Assembly: GCA_026400555.1 (NCBI GenBank)
Contig: JAPLOW010000168.1
Coordinates: 1-63,476 of the forward strand
Length of the DNA stretch: 63,476 nt
Source: Hyphomicrobiales bacterium
Lineage (GTDB): Bacteria; Pseudomonadota; Alphaproteobacteria; Rhizobiales; Beijerinckiaceae
Direction: 5' to 3'
The first letter of the stretch is position 1; every line of letters begins with the position of its first letter. The translations under genes and the position numbers were made by a program. Below the pieces are notes generated by a model, which saw only the letters and a list, made by a program, of their open reading frames with translations, ran no database searches and was not told the origin of the DNA. Positions 1 to 9,477 of this stretch are shown in pieces.

Positions 1-272
1 ATGTCCGACACCCGCGCGTCGCCAAGCTGGCTGTCGCGCAGCCGGCTGACCGCGTCATACTCGTAAAGTCCCTGCTGCGCCTTGGTGGTCGACTTCACAT
101 GCCACGTGATCAGCGGCGCGCCGAGCGCCTTGGCGATTTCCTCGGCCAGCACGGTCTTGCCGGTGCCGGGCTCGCCCTTGACCAGCAGCGGCCGCTCCAG
201 CGTGATCGCCGCATTCACCGCGATCTTGAGGTCGTCGGTGGCGATGTAGTCCTTGGTGCCGGAAAAGCGCAT
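1..272 (-). CDS. MoxR-type AAA+ ATPase (5' part only)
   Basis: The gene runs off the left edge; 90 codons are visible from an ATG whose complement is at 270-272. The N-terminus has a Walker A motif GEPGTGKT (residues about 33-40) followed by VLAEEIAKALGAP, the usual opening of MoxR/CoxD-type ATPases. These act as chaperone-like ATPases that work with a von Willebrand factor A partner to mature or activate metalloenzymes or envelope complexes. A CoxE-like VWA gene is at 4038-5213, but it is 3.8 kb away and on the other strand, so pairing is only an inference. Walker B and the sensor motifs lie outside the window. Confidence 0.85.
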   Translation of the reverse strand, partial: MRFSGTKDYIATDDLKIAVNAAITLERPLLVKGEPGTGKTVLAEEIAKALGAPLITWHVKSTTKAQQGLYEYDAVSRLRDSQLGDARVSD

Positions 273-596
273 GCGGTGACCTTCGTGAACTCCGCGATGT
301 CTAGGTTGGCCACGCGGAGATCGCAAGAACCTGCAAGATCGCCGGCGCCCACACAGCGACACGATCCGGCTGATCCGCCCACCATTCCCATCGTGAGCCC
401 GTCGAAGGATGAACTCCAGTGCCGCACGAACCGGAGCCCTCGTCCTTTGACGGGCTCAGGATGAGGGGATTGGGCGGCGCAAAGCCCTGGTCGCCTTGCT
501 GAGCCTGCTATTACACGCGCTGCGACAAGGCGCATTTGCGCGGCGACCAGTTGTGACAAATCGGCTGGGGTCTGATCCAAATGCGGAGACCTCACC
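273..596. other. Intergenic region between MoxR gene and metC-like gene
   Basis: Divergent intergenic stretch of 324 bases. It carries an imperfect palindromic repeat (386-466) and must hold the promoters of both flanking genes. A GGAG ribosome binding site sits just before the ATG at 597. Open frames here on both strands have no recognisable domain and look like high-GC background. Confidence 0.5.
386..466. repeat. Intergenic palindromic repeat, copy 1 (imperfect)
   Basis: Arms TGAGCCCGTCGAAGGA (395-410) and TCCTTTGACGGGCTCA (443-458) form an inverted repeat with one mismatch, separated by a roughly 30-base spacer. The element is related to the perfect copy at 1963-2042 but lies in the opposite orientation, since its spacer resembles the reverse complement of the other spacer. 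Repeats with this CCTGAGC-CGTCGAAGGA core are common between genes in alphaproteobacteria. A hairpin terminator or REP-like role is inferred. Confidence 0.75.
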
Positions 597-1898
597 ATGT
601 CCAAAGCCCGCTACTCCAGGGACCGCATCGGCAATCACCTGCTGCATCCCGAAACGATGATGCTCGGTTATGGTTACGACCCGCTGCTGTCGGAGGGCGC
701 CGTCAAGCCGCCGGTGTTCCTCACATCGACCTTCGTGTTCAAGTCCGCCGAGGATGGCGAGGAGTTCTTCCATGTCGTGGCGGGCCGCAAGTCCGCGCCC
801 GAGGGCGAGGCGGCGGGTCTGGTCTACTCGCGCTTCAACCACCCCAATTCCGAGATCGTCGAGGACCGGCTCGCGATCTACGAGCAGGCTGAATCCGCGC
901 TGCTGTTCGCCTCCGGCATGGCCGCGATCGCCACCACCATCATGGCCTTTGCCAGACCCAATGACGTCATCCTGCATTCCCAGCCGCTCTATGGCGGAAC
1001 CGAGACGCTGGTGACCAAGACGCTGATCAACTTCGGCATGGCCGGCGTGGGCTTCGCCGATGGCCTGTCGCCCAAGGCTGTGCGGGCAGCGGCGAGGGAA
1101 GCGCTCGCGCTGGCGAGGAAGCGCAAGGGCCGCGTCTCGGTCATCATGATCGAAACGCCGTCCAACCCCTTGAACACATTGGTGGATGCGTCCCTGATTC
1201 GCGCGGTTTCCGAAGAACTTGAATCAACACAGGAAGGCCTTCGACCTGTCATCATCTGCGACAACACACTGCTTGGCCCGGTCTTCCAGACGCCGCTGAA
1301 GCAGGGCGCCGACATTTCTGTCTACTCGTTGACCAAGTATGTCGGCGGCCATTCCGACCTGATCGCAGGCGCAGCGCTCGGGTCCGCCAAGATGATCAGG
1401 CCGGTCAGGGCGCTGCGCTCAGCCATTGGCACGCAGCTTGATCCGCACTCGTGCTGGATGCTCGGCCGCTCGCTCGAAACGCTCGGCCTGCGCATGAATC
1501 GCGCGGCGGAGAACGCCAGGATCATGGCCGACTTCCTGCGCGCCCACCCTGCCATCGACAAGGTCCATGATCTCACCGCCCTGCCCCCGCGCTCCGCCGC
1601 AGCGCGCGTCCACAAGGCGCAGGCGACCGGCCCGGGTTCGACCTTCTCGTTCGATGTGAAGGGTGGCAAGCCGGCAGCCTTCAAGGTGCTCAACAGCCTG
1701 AGCATCTTCAAGCTCGCCGTCAGCCTCGGCGGCACCGAATCGCTGGTGTGCCACCCGGCCACGACCACGCATTCGGGCGTACCGAAGCAGGTGCGCGACC
1801 GCATCGGCGTGTCGGACGCCACCATCCGCGTCTCGATCGGCATAGAGCGCATCGACGACCTCATCGCTGACATGACGCAGGCGCTGAAGGAGATGTGA
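597..1898 (+). CDS. Cystathionine gamma-synthase / methionine gamma-lyase family PLP enzyme
   Basis: 433 residues, the normal length for the Cys/Met metabolism PLP-dependent family. YSRFNHPN (about 77-84) holds the phosphate-binding Tyr and Arg from the neighbouring subunit. FASGMAA follows, and [11 protein letters not shown] carries the Schiff-base lysine at residue 247. The enzyme should cleave or form a C-S bond in transsulfuration or methionine turnover in the cytoplasm, but beta-lyase, gamma-synthase and gamma-lyase cannot be told apart by eye. An insertion near residues 60-73 ([14 protein letters not shown]) is typical of a subgroup annotated only as cystathionine gamma-synthase family. 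It stands alone, bracketed by two copies of an intergenic palindrome. Confidence 0.9.
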   Translation: MSKARYSRDRIGNHLLHPETMMLGYGYDPLLSEGAVKPPVFLTSTFVFKSAEDGEEFFHVVAGRKSAPEGEAAGLVYSRFNHPNSEIVEDRLAIYEQAESALLFASGMAAIATTIMAFARPNDVILHSQPLYGGTETLVTKTLINFGMAGVGFADGLSPKAVRAAAREALALARKRKGRVSVIMIETPSNPLNTLVDASLIRAVSEELESTQEGLRPVIICDNTLLGPVFQTPLKQGADISVYSLTKYVGGHSDLIAGAALGSAKMIRPVRALRSAIGTQLDPHSCWMLGRSLETLGLRMNRAAENARIMADFLRAHPAIDKVHDLTALPPRSAAARVHKAQATGPGSTFSFDVKGGKPAAFKVLNSLSIFKLAVSLGGTESLVCHPATTTHSGVPKQVRDRIGVSDATIRVSIGIERIDDLIADMTQALKEM

Positions 1899-1962
1899 GG
1901 GCAGCGGCTTGCGCTGAGACGCATCTGTGTCGGGCTTGAACTCGTTATCCGATCTCCAATCC

Positions 1963-2042
1963 CCTCATCCTGAGCCCGTCGAAGGACCAGGGCTCCAGAT
2001 GGCACAAACTGGAACGTATCCTTCGACGGGCTCAGGATGAGG
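1963..2042. repeat. Intergenic palindromic repeat, copy 2 (perfect)
   Basis: The arms at 1963-1986 and 2019-2042 are perfect 24-base reverse complements with a 32-base spacer. The element lies 65 bases after the stop of the PLP enzyme gene and could act as a factor-independent barrier or terminator. It is the inverted counterpart of the copy at 386-466. Confidence 0.9.
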
Positions 2043-2078
2043 ATCCCGGGACAAGTGCAGCCTTCTCGTTTGTGCAAT

Positions 2079-2104
2079 GTCATTGCGAGCGCCGCGAAGC
2101 AATC
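2079..2104. repeat. Half of a second alphaproteobacterial repeat type (GTCATTGCGAGC family)
   Basis: The stretch starts GTCATTGCGAGCGCC and ends GAAGCAATC, with ATTGC/GCAAT at its two ends. It matches a well-known short interspersed repeat seen between genes in many alphaproteobacteria. It lies inside the upstream extension of the next open frame, which argues against a start earlier than 2152 for that gene. Confidence 0.6.
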
Positions 2105-2151
2105 AAGGCCGTAACCCTACCCAACTTGTCAGAATCGTCTACGCTTCCACG

Positions 2152-3966
2152 ATGGCCGCCGCAGTTGATCCCGCATCCTACAAGGAAGTCCTGCTCGTGC
2201 TCGGCACGGCAGCGATTGTCGTCCCGGCCTTCCACCGCCTGAAAATCAGCCCGATCTTCGGGTTCATGCTGATGGGGGCGCTGCTTGGCCCCGATGGACT
2301 GGCCCGCCTGAAGAACGAGCTGAGCTGGCTGGACTACATCACGGTCTCCGAACGCGAGCAGTTCGAGCATGTGGCGGAACTCGGCGTCGTGTTCCTTCTG
2401 TTCATGATCGGGCTGGAGCTGTCGTTCGAACGGCTGAAGACCATGCGCAGGCTGGTCTTCGGCATGGGCGCAGCAAAACTTGTGCTCGCCATCATCGCCA
2501 TCGGCGCGGGCCTTCTCGCCCTCGGGCGCACGCCGACCGAGGCGCTGGTTGTTGGGGCCTGTCTCGGCCTGTCCTCGACGGCGCTGGTGGTTCAGGTTCT
2601 GGCGGAGCAGAAGCGGCTGGGAACCATCACAGGCCGCTCATCCTTCGCGATCCTGCTGTTCGAGGACATCGCGGTCGTGCCGCTGCTGGTCTTCGTCAGC
2701 GTACTGGGCGCTGCGGCCGGCAGCAGCCTGATGGGCAGCCTATCGCTGGCCTCATTGAAGGCGCTGGCCGCCGTCGCGACCATCTTCCTCGCTGGGCGCT
2801 ATCTGCTGCGCCCTGTCTTCCGCCGCGTCGCAGCCACCCGCAGCCCCGAGCTGTTCATGGCCGCCTGCCTGCTGGTGATTTTCGGCACCAGCCTGATCAC
2901 GGCAGTCAGCGGGCTGTCCATGGCGCTCGGTGCCTTCCTCGCCGGCCTGATCCTCGCCGAAACCGAGTACCGCCGCGAGATCGAGGTCACCATAGAGCCG
3001 TTCAAGGGCTTGCTCCTTGGTGTGTTCTTCTTCGCCGTCGGCATGTCGCTCGATGTCGGCAAGATCATTGCCCAACCTCTGGCCATCACCGGCGCGGTGA
3101 TGGCGCTGCTGATCATCAAGGCGGCCGTCACCTATCCGGTGATGCGCCTGTTCCGCATCAGCCGTCCTGCCGCGCTCGAAGGGGCGGCGCTCCTGTCTCC
3201 GGCCGGCGAATTCGCCTTCGTGGTTCTCGGCCTTGCGGTCAGCCTTAAGGTTGTCGCAGCCGATCTCGGCGGCTTTGCGCTGACCGTCGCCTCGCTGTCG
3301 CTGGCCATCCTGCCGCTGGTGGGGATCGCCGGACGGCGCCTGGCGAAAAGCTTCACGCCGCAGGCCGTGCTTCCGGAGGAAGCGCTGGTGCAGCCAGACG
3401 GCCATGGCGGGGCCAAGGTCATCGTCGTGGGCTTCGGCCGCGTCGGCCAGCTTGTCGCCTCGATGCTGAATGAGAACAAGGTGCCCTACCTCGCCGTCGA
3501 CACCGATCCGGCTTCGGTGGCGACCGGGCGGCGCGCCGGCAGGCCGGTCTATTACGGCGACGCCTCGCGCCCCGAATTCCTCGAGCGCTGCGGCCTCGAC
3601 AAGGCGAGCGCAGTCGTCGTGACCATGGATAGTCGCTCCGCCGTGGAAAAGGTCTCGACCGTCATACGCGGAATGCGCACCGACCTCGTCATCGTCGCCC
3701 GCGCGAAGGACCGGGCCCATGCCCGCCTGCTCTATGAGCGCGGCGTCACCGAGGCGGTTCCCGAAGCCTTTGAGGCCAGCCTGCATCTGGCCGAGGCGAC
3801 GCTGATCAGCGCAGGCGTACCGCTAGGGCTCGCGATCGCCTCCGTGCACGAACGCCGCGACCAGTTCCGCGCCGAGTTCCAGACCATTGACCGCGGCGAA
3901 GCCCGCACCAGCGTCGCGCGGATCAGGGCCCGCCGCGGAACTGCCGCACAGCGCGATGGGGCATGA
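2152..3966 (+). CDS. Kef-type K+/H+ antiporter (CPA2) with RCK/TrkA-N domain
   Basis: 604 residues from the ATG at 2152; an in-frame start at 2077 is rejected because it would translate a repeat element. Residues about 1-395 form 12 or so hydrophobic helices of the CPA2 sodium/proton exchanger fold, including the FGFMLMGALLGPDGL segment. Residues about 420-545 form a Rossmann-like TrkA-N domain with GFGRVGQ near 427-433. The protein should be an inner-membrane potassium efflux antiporter gated by a cytosolic ligand, as in KefB/KefC. No KefF/KefG-type ancillary oxidoreductase gene is next to it. Confidence 0.92.
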   Translation: MAAAVDPASYKEVLLVLGTAAIVVPAFHRLKISPIFGFMLMGALLGPDGLARLKNELSWLDYITVSEREQFEHVAELGVVFLLFMIGLELSFERLKTMRRLVFGMGAAKLVLAIIAIGAGLLALGRTPTEALVVGACLGLSSTALVVQVLAEQKRLGTITGRSSFAILLFEDIAVVPLLVFVSVLGAAAGSSLMGSLSLASLKALAAVATIFLAGRYLLRPVFRRVAATRSPELFMAACLLVIFGTSLITAVSGLSMALGAFLAGLILAETEYRREIEVTIEPFKGLLLGVFFFAVGMSLDVGKIIAQPLAITGAVMALLIIKAAVTYPVMRLFRISRPAALEGAALLSPAGEFAFVVLGLAVSLKVVAADLGGFALTVASLSLAILPLVGIAGRRLAKSFTPQAVLPEEALVQPDGHGGAKVIVVGFGRVGQLVASMLNENKVPYLAVDTDPASVATGRRAGRPVYYGDASRPEFLERCGLDKASAVVVTMDSRSAVEKVSTVIRGMRTDLVIVARAKDRAHARLLYERGVTEAVPEAFEASLHLAEATLISAGVPLGLAIASVHERRDQFRAEFQTIDRGEARTSVARIRARRGTAAQRDGA

Positions 3967-4037
3967 CTCCGGGATTGCCACAATGCCCCGTCAACGCACA
4001 GCGTGACAGCTCCCCCATTCGATCGTAGTCTCAGCCA

Positions 4038-5213
4038 ATGTTCCTCACCCTCTTTACCGAGCTGCGCGCCGCAAAAGTCCCGGTTACGCTGCGTGAATTT
4101 CTCACGCTGCTGGATGGCGTCGAGGGCTATGTCGCCGAATATCGGGTAACCGATTTCTATCATCTCGCCCGCACCTGCCTCGTCAAGGACGAGCGCCACC
4201 TTGATCGCTTCGATCTTGTTTTCGCTCATGTCTTCAAGGGCATGGAGTTGTTATCGGACTCTCTTGAACAGGTTGAGCTGCCGGCCGAATGGCTGCGCAA
4301 GCTCGCTGAGAAGTATCTCACCGATGAAGAAAAGACCAAAATCGAAGCGCTCGGCTGGGACAAGCTGTTCGAAACCCTGAAGCAGCGCCTCGAAGAGCAG
4401 AAAGACCGCCATCAGGGCGGTTCGAAATGGATCGGCACCGCCGGCACTTCGCCCTACGGCGCCTATGGCTACAACCCCGAAGGCGTGCGGATCGGGCAGG
4501 ATGGCAACCGCAATTTTCGCGCTGTGAAGGTCTGGGACAAGCGCGAGTTCAAGGACTTCGACGATAGCCGCGAACTCGGCCTGCGCAATATGCGCCTCGC
4601 ACTTCGCAAGCTGCGCAAATTCGCCCGCACGGGCGCGGCTGACGAACTCGACCTTGACGACACCATCAAGTCGACCGCCGAGCATGGCTATCTCGACGTC
4701 AAGCTGCGCCCCGAGCGGCGCAACGCAGTGAAGGTTCTATTGTTCCTCGATGTCGGCGGCTCGATGGATTGGCACATCGAACAGGCCGAGGAACTGTTTT
4801 CGGCCGCCCGTGCCGAGTTCAAGCATTTCGAGCATTTCTATTTCCACAACTGCCCTTATGAGCACGTCTGGCGCGAGAACCGCCGCCGTCACGACCAGAT
4901 GTTGTCCACCTGGGACATCCTGCGCACATATCCCGCCGACTATCGCTGCGTCTTCGTCGGTGATGCGGCCATGAGCCCCTACGAGATCGTGCAGCCAGGA
5001 GGCTCGGTCGAACACTGGAACGAGGAAGCAGGCGAGGTTTGGATGAAGCGGCTCACCGAACGCTTCCCCAAATCGGTCTGGCTGAATCCGGTCCCGCAGC
5101 TTCGCTGGGGCTACAGCCATTCCACCGGCCTCATCGGCAAACTGATGGGCGGGCGCATCTATCCGCTGACGCTTGAAGGCCTTGAGCGCGCCATCAAGAC
5201 CCTGTCGCGCTGA
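4038..5213 (+). CDS. CoxE-like VWA domain protein
   Basis: 391 residues. The C-terminal half is a von Willebrand factor A fold: LFLDVGGSMDWH (about 235-246) sits where the MIDAS motif DxSxS is expected, but the first serine is glycine. The N-terminal half is a helical domain typical of VWA proteins that partner MoxR ATPases. It is presumably cytoplasmic and works as the substrate adaptor of such an ATPase; the MoxR gene at the left edge is the obvious candidate partner. Unlike the usual arrangement the two genes are neither adjacent nor co-directional. Confidence 0.85.
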   Translation: MFLTLFTELRAAKVPVTLREFLTLLDGVEGYVAEYRVTDFYHLARTCLVKDERHLDRFDLVFAHVFKGMELLSDSLEQVELPAEWLRKLAEKYLTDEEKTKIEALGWDKLFETLKQRLEEQKDRHQGGSKWIGTAGTSPYGAYGYNPEGVRIGQDGNRNFRAVKVWDKREFKDFDDSRELGLRNMRLALRKLRKFARTGAADELDLDDTIKSTAEHGYLDVKLRPERRNAVKVLLFLDVGGSMDWHIEQAEELFSAARAEFKHFEHFYFHNCPYEHVWRENRRRHDQMLSTWDILRTYPADYRCVFVGDAAMSPYEIVQPGGSVEHWNEEAGEVWMKRLTERFPKSVWLNPVPQLRWGYSHSTGLIGKLMGGRIYPLTLEGLERAIKTLSR

Positions 5214-5397
5214 CACGGCGTTGTCGCGACCCGATCTGTTCCCGTGCGGTGTCGCCGGTTTCAGGAGGGCTTGAAAAATCCACAAGGAAATTCCAGAAAA
5301 GGCTCGTTATGCCGTAACGTCAAGAGAATATGATGTCGACGTTGGGGGGCGTTAAACCACACCACCTTGTCATGGTGGGCTTCGAGGGGAGCCCTAT

Positions 5398-6814
5398 ATG
5401 CCTGTTAATCTGACAATAAATTTGAACTGGGAGACTGCCAGCGGCGATACGCTCAGGATGCTTGAAGATCTTCAGGGCAACATCCAGAAGGGGCATGGCG
5501 GAGAGCAAACCGCTCATCTGTTCCTGAACCTCGGGAGCACAATCCCGAAAGTCAAGGCGGTCCGCAGAAGTGTCGGACGCCAGGTCCAGAGCGCGCTTAA
5601 CCAGTTGCGTGACGCCAAGGTCTTCAGGACGACCAAGCTGTCCGGTTGCTGCTTTCTGTCGTTCCACATCACCGCCGCAGGCTACGGTGCGCTGGGCGTC
5701 CCGGCATCGAAGCAGCCGTCCGGCGCAGCTTTCAGGGCAGCCCTCAAGGCGAGAGCCGTCAATCTCACTGATCCGCCTTCATCAGCGTGGGAGAAGCATG
5801 TCCGGCAGAACAAGCCTGGCCGCGTTGTTCACGGCCTGCTGCTGATCGCCGACACGACGAAGGCCGAGGTCCTGGCCCAGGCGGATCGGTGGACTGCGCT
5901 GTTGTCTCTGGGTGGCATCACCGTGCTCGGGCGTGAGGTTGGCAAGGCCTAGAAGAACAAGGCCGGGCATGGCCTCGAGCATTTCGGCTAAGTCGATGGC
6001 CGCAGCCAGCCGCTCCTGTTGAAACAGGATGTCGACGCCGAAGCCGCCACGGCAGGGGACCACGAAATGGGACCCCGGCTTCCCGCTCAGGCAGGTTCTG
6101 GTGCAGGACAAGGGCGGCGCCAGCGCCGCTTCAAGCTTCGGCAGCGACGTCGTCTTCCGCAAGCTCGACCAGAATGTGAAGGGCTTCAAGGACAAGGAGC
6201 AGTCGCTGGCGACAGCCCTCGGCCTCACCGTGATCGCAAACGTGCCGGCGCCATGGCCGTTGGACGTTTCGAGGACGGGACCCCTTTCATCATGCAGCAG
6301 ACCGACGGGCTCGGCCCGGCCAACGACTTCAACGACAACTCAGACCCCAAAGGGGCGATGTGCCCGTTCCGCTCGCACATCCGCAAGACGAACCCGCGCG
6401 GGGAAAGCGCGGTCAAGCGGGCTCAGTTCGGCGTAACGGTCGCGTCCGAGCGCGGGCACATCATGGCCCGGCGCGGCATCACCCACGGCGAGCGCACCCA
6501 GGACGCGGACAAGCAGTTCCTTGACCTCGTGCCGACGAAGGATGTCGGCCTGCTGTTCATGGCCTACATGTCGAGCATCGAGAACCAGTTCGAATTCACG
6601 CAAGCCACTTGGGCCAACAACACCGGCTTTGTCGCGCCGAACAGCGGCCTTGACCCGGTGCTCGGCCAGGGAAAGCAAGGCGCCGGCTGATACGAAGTGG
6701 CCGGACGGCTCCGATCACCCGGACAGGGCCTCGTTCGAGTTCCACGGCTTTGTCACGATGAAGGGCGGCGAGTACTTCTTTGCGCCGTCAAAGAGCTTCC
6801 TGACCACGCTCTGA
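5398..6814 (+). pseudogene. DyP-type heme peroxidase, decayed
   Basis: A complete DyP-type peroxidase can be read only by joining fragments. The first 184 codons (5398-5952) have a good ribosome binding site (GAGGGGAG) and encode DLQGNIQKGHG. Reading on in the same frame crosses TAG at 5950-5952 and TAA at 5989-5991, the latter inside HFGY-VDG, the conserved DyP GxxDG region, where a tyrosine codon would be expected. Frame changes are then needed near 6050, 6240 and 6685. The heme-ligand motif HIRKTNPRG (about 6377-6403) and the natural C-terminus FFAPSKSFLTTL (ending 6814) are still recognisable. Five separate lesions make this a true pseudogene rather than one base-calling error. Confidence 0.9.
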
Positions 6815-7214
6815 CCCGTGCCGAGGTCCGCATGCCGGCGGGGCGTAAGGACTGCCCGGTCCAGCCGCCCGCGAACAGAGCCAGCCAGATCAGCACCGGC
6901 TGCAAAGCCAGCAGCGGGCCGTGATACCACCACCTCGTCGGCACAAAGCCGACCTCTAGTCCCTGCATCGCGTGATTGATGTTGGCGGGCCAAACGCACA
7001 GCGCCTACAAGGCCAGAAGCGGACCAGCTGCCGCCCTGAGCCGCGGCAGATGCAGTGCAATGGCGCCCAGCAACTCCACAAGGCCTGTCAGAAGCACAAT
7101 TGTTTCAGGCCAAGGCACGAAAGCCGGCGTGATCGTCACAAACGGCTCAGGAGCCAGCAGATGGGCAAGGCCGGCAACGCCGTAGAGCAGGCTGAGCGGC
7201 ACACGCGCGAGCAC
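6815..7214 (-). pseudogene. DoxX-like integral membrane protein, interrupted
   Basis: Reading leftward from a GTG at 7214, the frame encodes LSLLYGVAGLAHLLAP and further hydrophobic helices, a DoxX-like small membrane protein. An in-frame TAG (complement of 7005-7007) interrupts it, after which the same frame continues with ALCVWPANINHA and WWYHGPLLALQP, both typical of the family's second half. No natural stop is seen and the frame runs on to 6753 with non-hydrophobic residues, suggesting the C-terminus is also damaged. It lies between two other pseudogenes. Confidence 0.7.
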
Positions 7215-7230
7215 CGGCCATGGCCGGCGG

Positions 7231-8105
7231 TCATGGCGCCCTCGCCCCGAGGCGGGCCTTGAGGAACATGTCCATGTCATCCAGCGCCGTTCCCCGCTGG
7301 CGCAGCAGGCGGGACATGCCGGTCAGGATGTCGACATGGCCAAGTCCGGGATAAATCCGACTGCTGACCGGCGCTCCGACTGCCTTGAGGCGCGCGGCCA
7401 GCGCCATTGTGTTGGTGAGCCTGACGGTCGTGTCCTGATCGCCGGTCAGCATCGGCAACGCATCGCAACGGACGAGGTTGACCGGCTGCGTCGCCTTCGG
7501 ATCGGGCCAGGCGTCGAAGGCAGCCTGCGCCTCCGGCGAGTGCCACGGATGGAAATCATAAGGCCCGGAGATGCCGACCACAGCCTTGACAAGGTGCGGA
7601 TCAACGCCCGCCCCCTGAGATAGCGCGCCTCCAGCGCCAGCATCACGGCATTGCAGGCGCGGGCCGAATGTCCCGCGAGTCCGATCCGGGCCGGATCGCC
7701 ACCATGGCTTGCGATGTTGTCGCGCACCCACGCCAGGGCCAGCGCGCCATCATCCAGAAACGGGGGAAAGTGGAACTCTGGCACAAGGCGGTAGTCGACG
7801 ATCACCGTCACGAAGCCGCGCGCCGCCATCGCCGACCCGATAAAGCCGTAATCCAGCCGGCTACCCGAGTTCCATGAGCCACCATGGATAAACATCACCA
7901 CGTGCGCACCGTCGCCATCCAGCGCACCGGACGGACGATAGATGTCGAGTTGCTGGCGCGGATGCGGGCCATCGGCAATGCCGCCAGCGCTGCGCCGGGC
8001 GCCCGGATCGCCGCCCGCAACCGCGGCGAACGTGACCAGCGGCGAACACGATGCCTGCAGCAGTGGAAGGGCCAACATCGACAGGACAAGGCGGCGCGGC
8101 AGCAT
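7231..8105 (-). pseudogene. Alpha/beta hydrolase (carboxylesterase-like lipoprotein), frameshifted
   Basis: The start at 8105 opens with a signal-like segment and a possible lipobox cysteine (LLQASC). The protein has the oxyanion-hole motif HGGSWNSGS and the nucleophile elbow GHSA, followed by RACNAVML where family members usually have GAYNAVML; the two changes look like decay. Near 7610 one base has been lost or gained: upstream ALEARYL is in one frame while GVDPHLVKAVVG, SGPYDFHPW and the distal catalytic region GLGHVDIL (ending 7231) are in another. Both halves together give the usual length of about 290 residues. A broken secreted esterase is the best reading. Confidence 0.85.
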
Positions 8106-8246
8106 GGCTGACCCTTCGATCTGTTTGGACACGCCGCACGGACGTGACTGCTGCATGTACAGCCGAAGCGGTCAAACGGATGCGCCGGCCATTCAGTTGC
8201 ACACCGGCGCTTGCACAGGCCCGGCGCCATGGCTTACACCCCCTGA

Positions 8247-8861
8247 ATGTCCATTCTCCCGCCGCCGCTGGTCGATGACGAAGAGTTCGGCCTGCCCAGC
8301 TATCGGCAGAAGCCGCGCCCGATCGGATTTGATCTTTCCTACAAGATCGAAGGCGATGTGCTGGTGATTGATTCCACCCGCAAGATCGACCGGGTTCGCC
8401 TCGTCAGCGTCGAACAGGTGCGTTTCACCTTCAAGCCGGGCAACATCGCGTCCACCGGCTATGTCACGGAGCTTCGTCTCAGCGATGGCAAGACCATCAC
8501 CATCGGCGACATTTCATGGCGCTCGATGGTCGAGATCGAGCGCGGCGGGGCACGCTACATCCGCTTCATCCGCGAACTGTGCGCCATCATCGCACGGCTC
8601 AACCCAAGGGCCCGTTTCGTGGCCGGCAAACCGCCCGTCATCTGGGCCCTGTTCGCCGCAATCGCCACCATCTCGGTCCTGATGATGTCCTACTTCTCCT
8701 TCCGCGCCTGGCAACAGGGCGTTGTCGGCGCCGTTTGGATCGGCGTGGGTCTGGCCGCCATCGCGGCCTGGCAGATGTGGCCGATGGTCAGGCTCAACCG
8801 GCCCCGCGAACTGGCCTTGGGCGAAATCCCTGCCGACCTGATGCCTAAACAGGGGCCCTGA
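8247..8861 (+). CDS. Small membrane protein of unknown function
   Basis: 204 residues, no recognised family. Residues about 25-120 are beta-rich and resemble the PH-like domains found in bacterial membrane proteins (VLVIDSTRKIDRVRLV, then VTELRLSDGKTITIGD). Two hydrophobic helices follow (about 130-150 and 157-177), then a short polar tail. It overlaps nothing and converges with the universal stress protein gene, with only 3 bases between the stops. An inner-membrane location is inferred. Confidence 0.7.
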   Translation: MSILPPPLVDDEEFGLPSYRQKPRPIGFDLSYKIEGDVLVIDSTRKIDRVRLVSVEQVRFTFKPGNIASTGYVTELRLSDGKTITIGDISWRSMVEIERGGARYIRFIRELCAIIARLNPRARFVAGKPPVIWALFAAIATISVLMMSYFSFRAWQQGVVGAVWIGVGLAAIAAWQMWPMVRLNRPRELALGEIPADLMPKQGP

Positions 8862-8864
8862 GCT

Positions 8865-9287
8865 TCACCGGACCACCAGCACCGAGCAGACCGCGTGGCG
8901 TACGATCGTGGTCGCATTAGATCCGATCAGATAGGTCGCCATCGACGGCCTGTGCGAACCCACGACAATCAGGTCGGCGCCCCAGCTCTTCGCCTCCTCC
9001 AGCACCTCGCCGTAGATCGAGCCCAGACGGACCACATGGCTCACCTTGTCGCGCGGCAGGGCCAGTTCTCCGGTGACGGCCTTGAGCTCGACGTCAGCTT
9101 CGGCCTTCGATGAGACGTCGAAATCGGCCGGCATATACTCCATGTAGGTCACCGGCATCAGGGACCGGACGCTGACAAGCCGCAACTGCCCGCCCGAATG
9201 CGACGCCAGCGCCACGGCGCGGTCGAGGGCCGGCCGGGCCACGACGATGTCGCTGAGATCAATCGGGACGAGAATCATCTTGAACAT
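8865..9287 (-). CDS. Universal stress protein (UspA family)
   Basis: 140 residues, a single Usp domain. The ATP-binding pattern G-2x-G-9x-G(S/T) is approximated by VVGSHRP and then YLIGSNATTIVRHA near the C-terminus, and the N-terminus ILVPIDLSD is typical. The ATG at 9287 is preceded by a strong AGGAGG site. It is probably a cytoplasmic nucleotide-binding stress protein. It is transcribed away from the MFS gene that begins at 9478. Confidence 0.93.
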   Translation of the reverse strand: MFKMILVPIDLSDIVVARPALDRAVALASHSGGQLRLVSVRSLMPVTYMEYMPADFDVSSKAEADVELKAVTGELALPRDKVSHVVRLGSIYGEVLEEAKSWGADLIVVGSHRPSMATYLIGSNATTIVRHAVCSVLVVR

Positions 9288-9477
9288 GGGTCAGCCTCCT
9301 GTTGACGCAGCCAGTATGGCGCGCCGTTCATGGCAAATCCTTGATCCTGATCAGCGCCGCGCGCAACGCCCGCATGGGCGATGGGCCGGCGGCACAATTG
9401 ACGCCAAAGGGCGGCGTCAGTCATATGGGGCTGTTGCGCAGGGCCATCCGTCGGGCGCAGCTGCCGAGGCCAGCCCG

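Noticed and set aside
2077-2151. Earlier start for the Kef-type antiporter
   Set aside because: It would translate a known interspersed repeat and give a polar N-terminus unlike the family.
5214-5397. Small RNA or riboswitch before the DyP pseudogene
   Set aside because: Only a short stem (CCACC / GGTGG near 5360-5380) is visible, which is too weak to call.
9247-9477. Earlier start for the MFS transporter at 9478
   Set aside because: The extra 77 residues overlap the divergent Usp gene start and are not hydrophobic.
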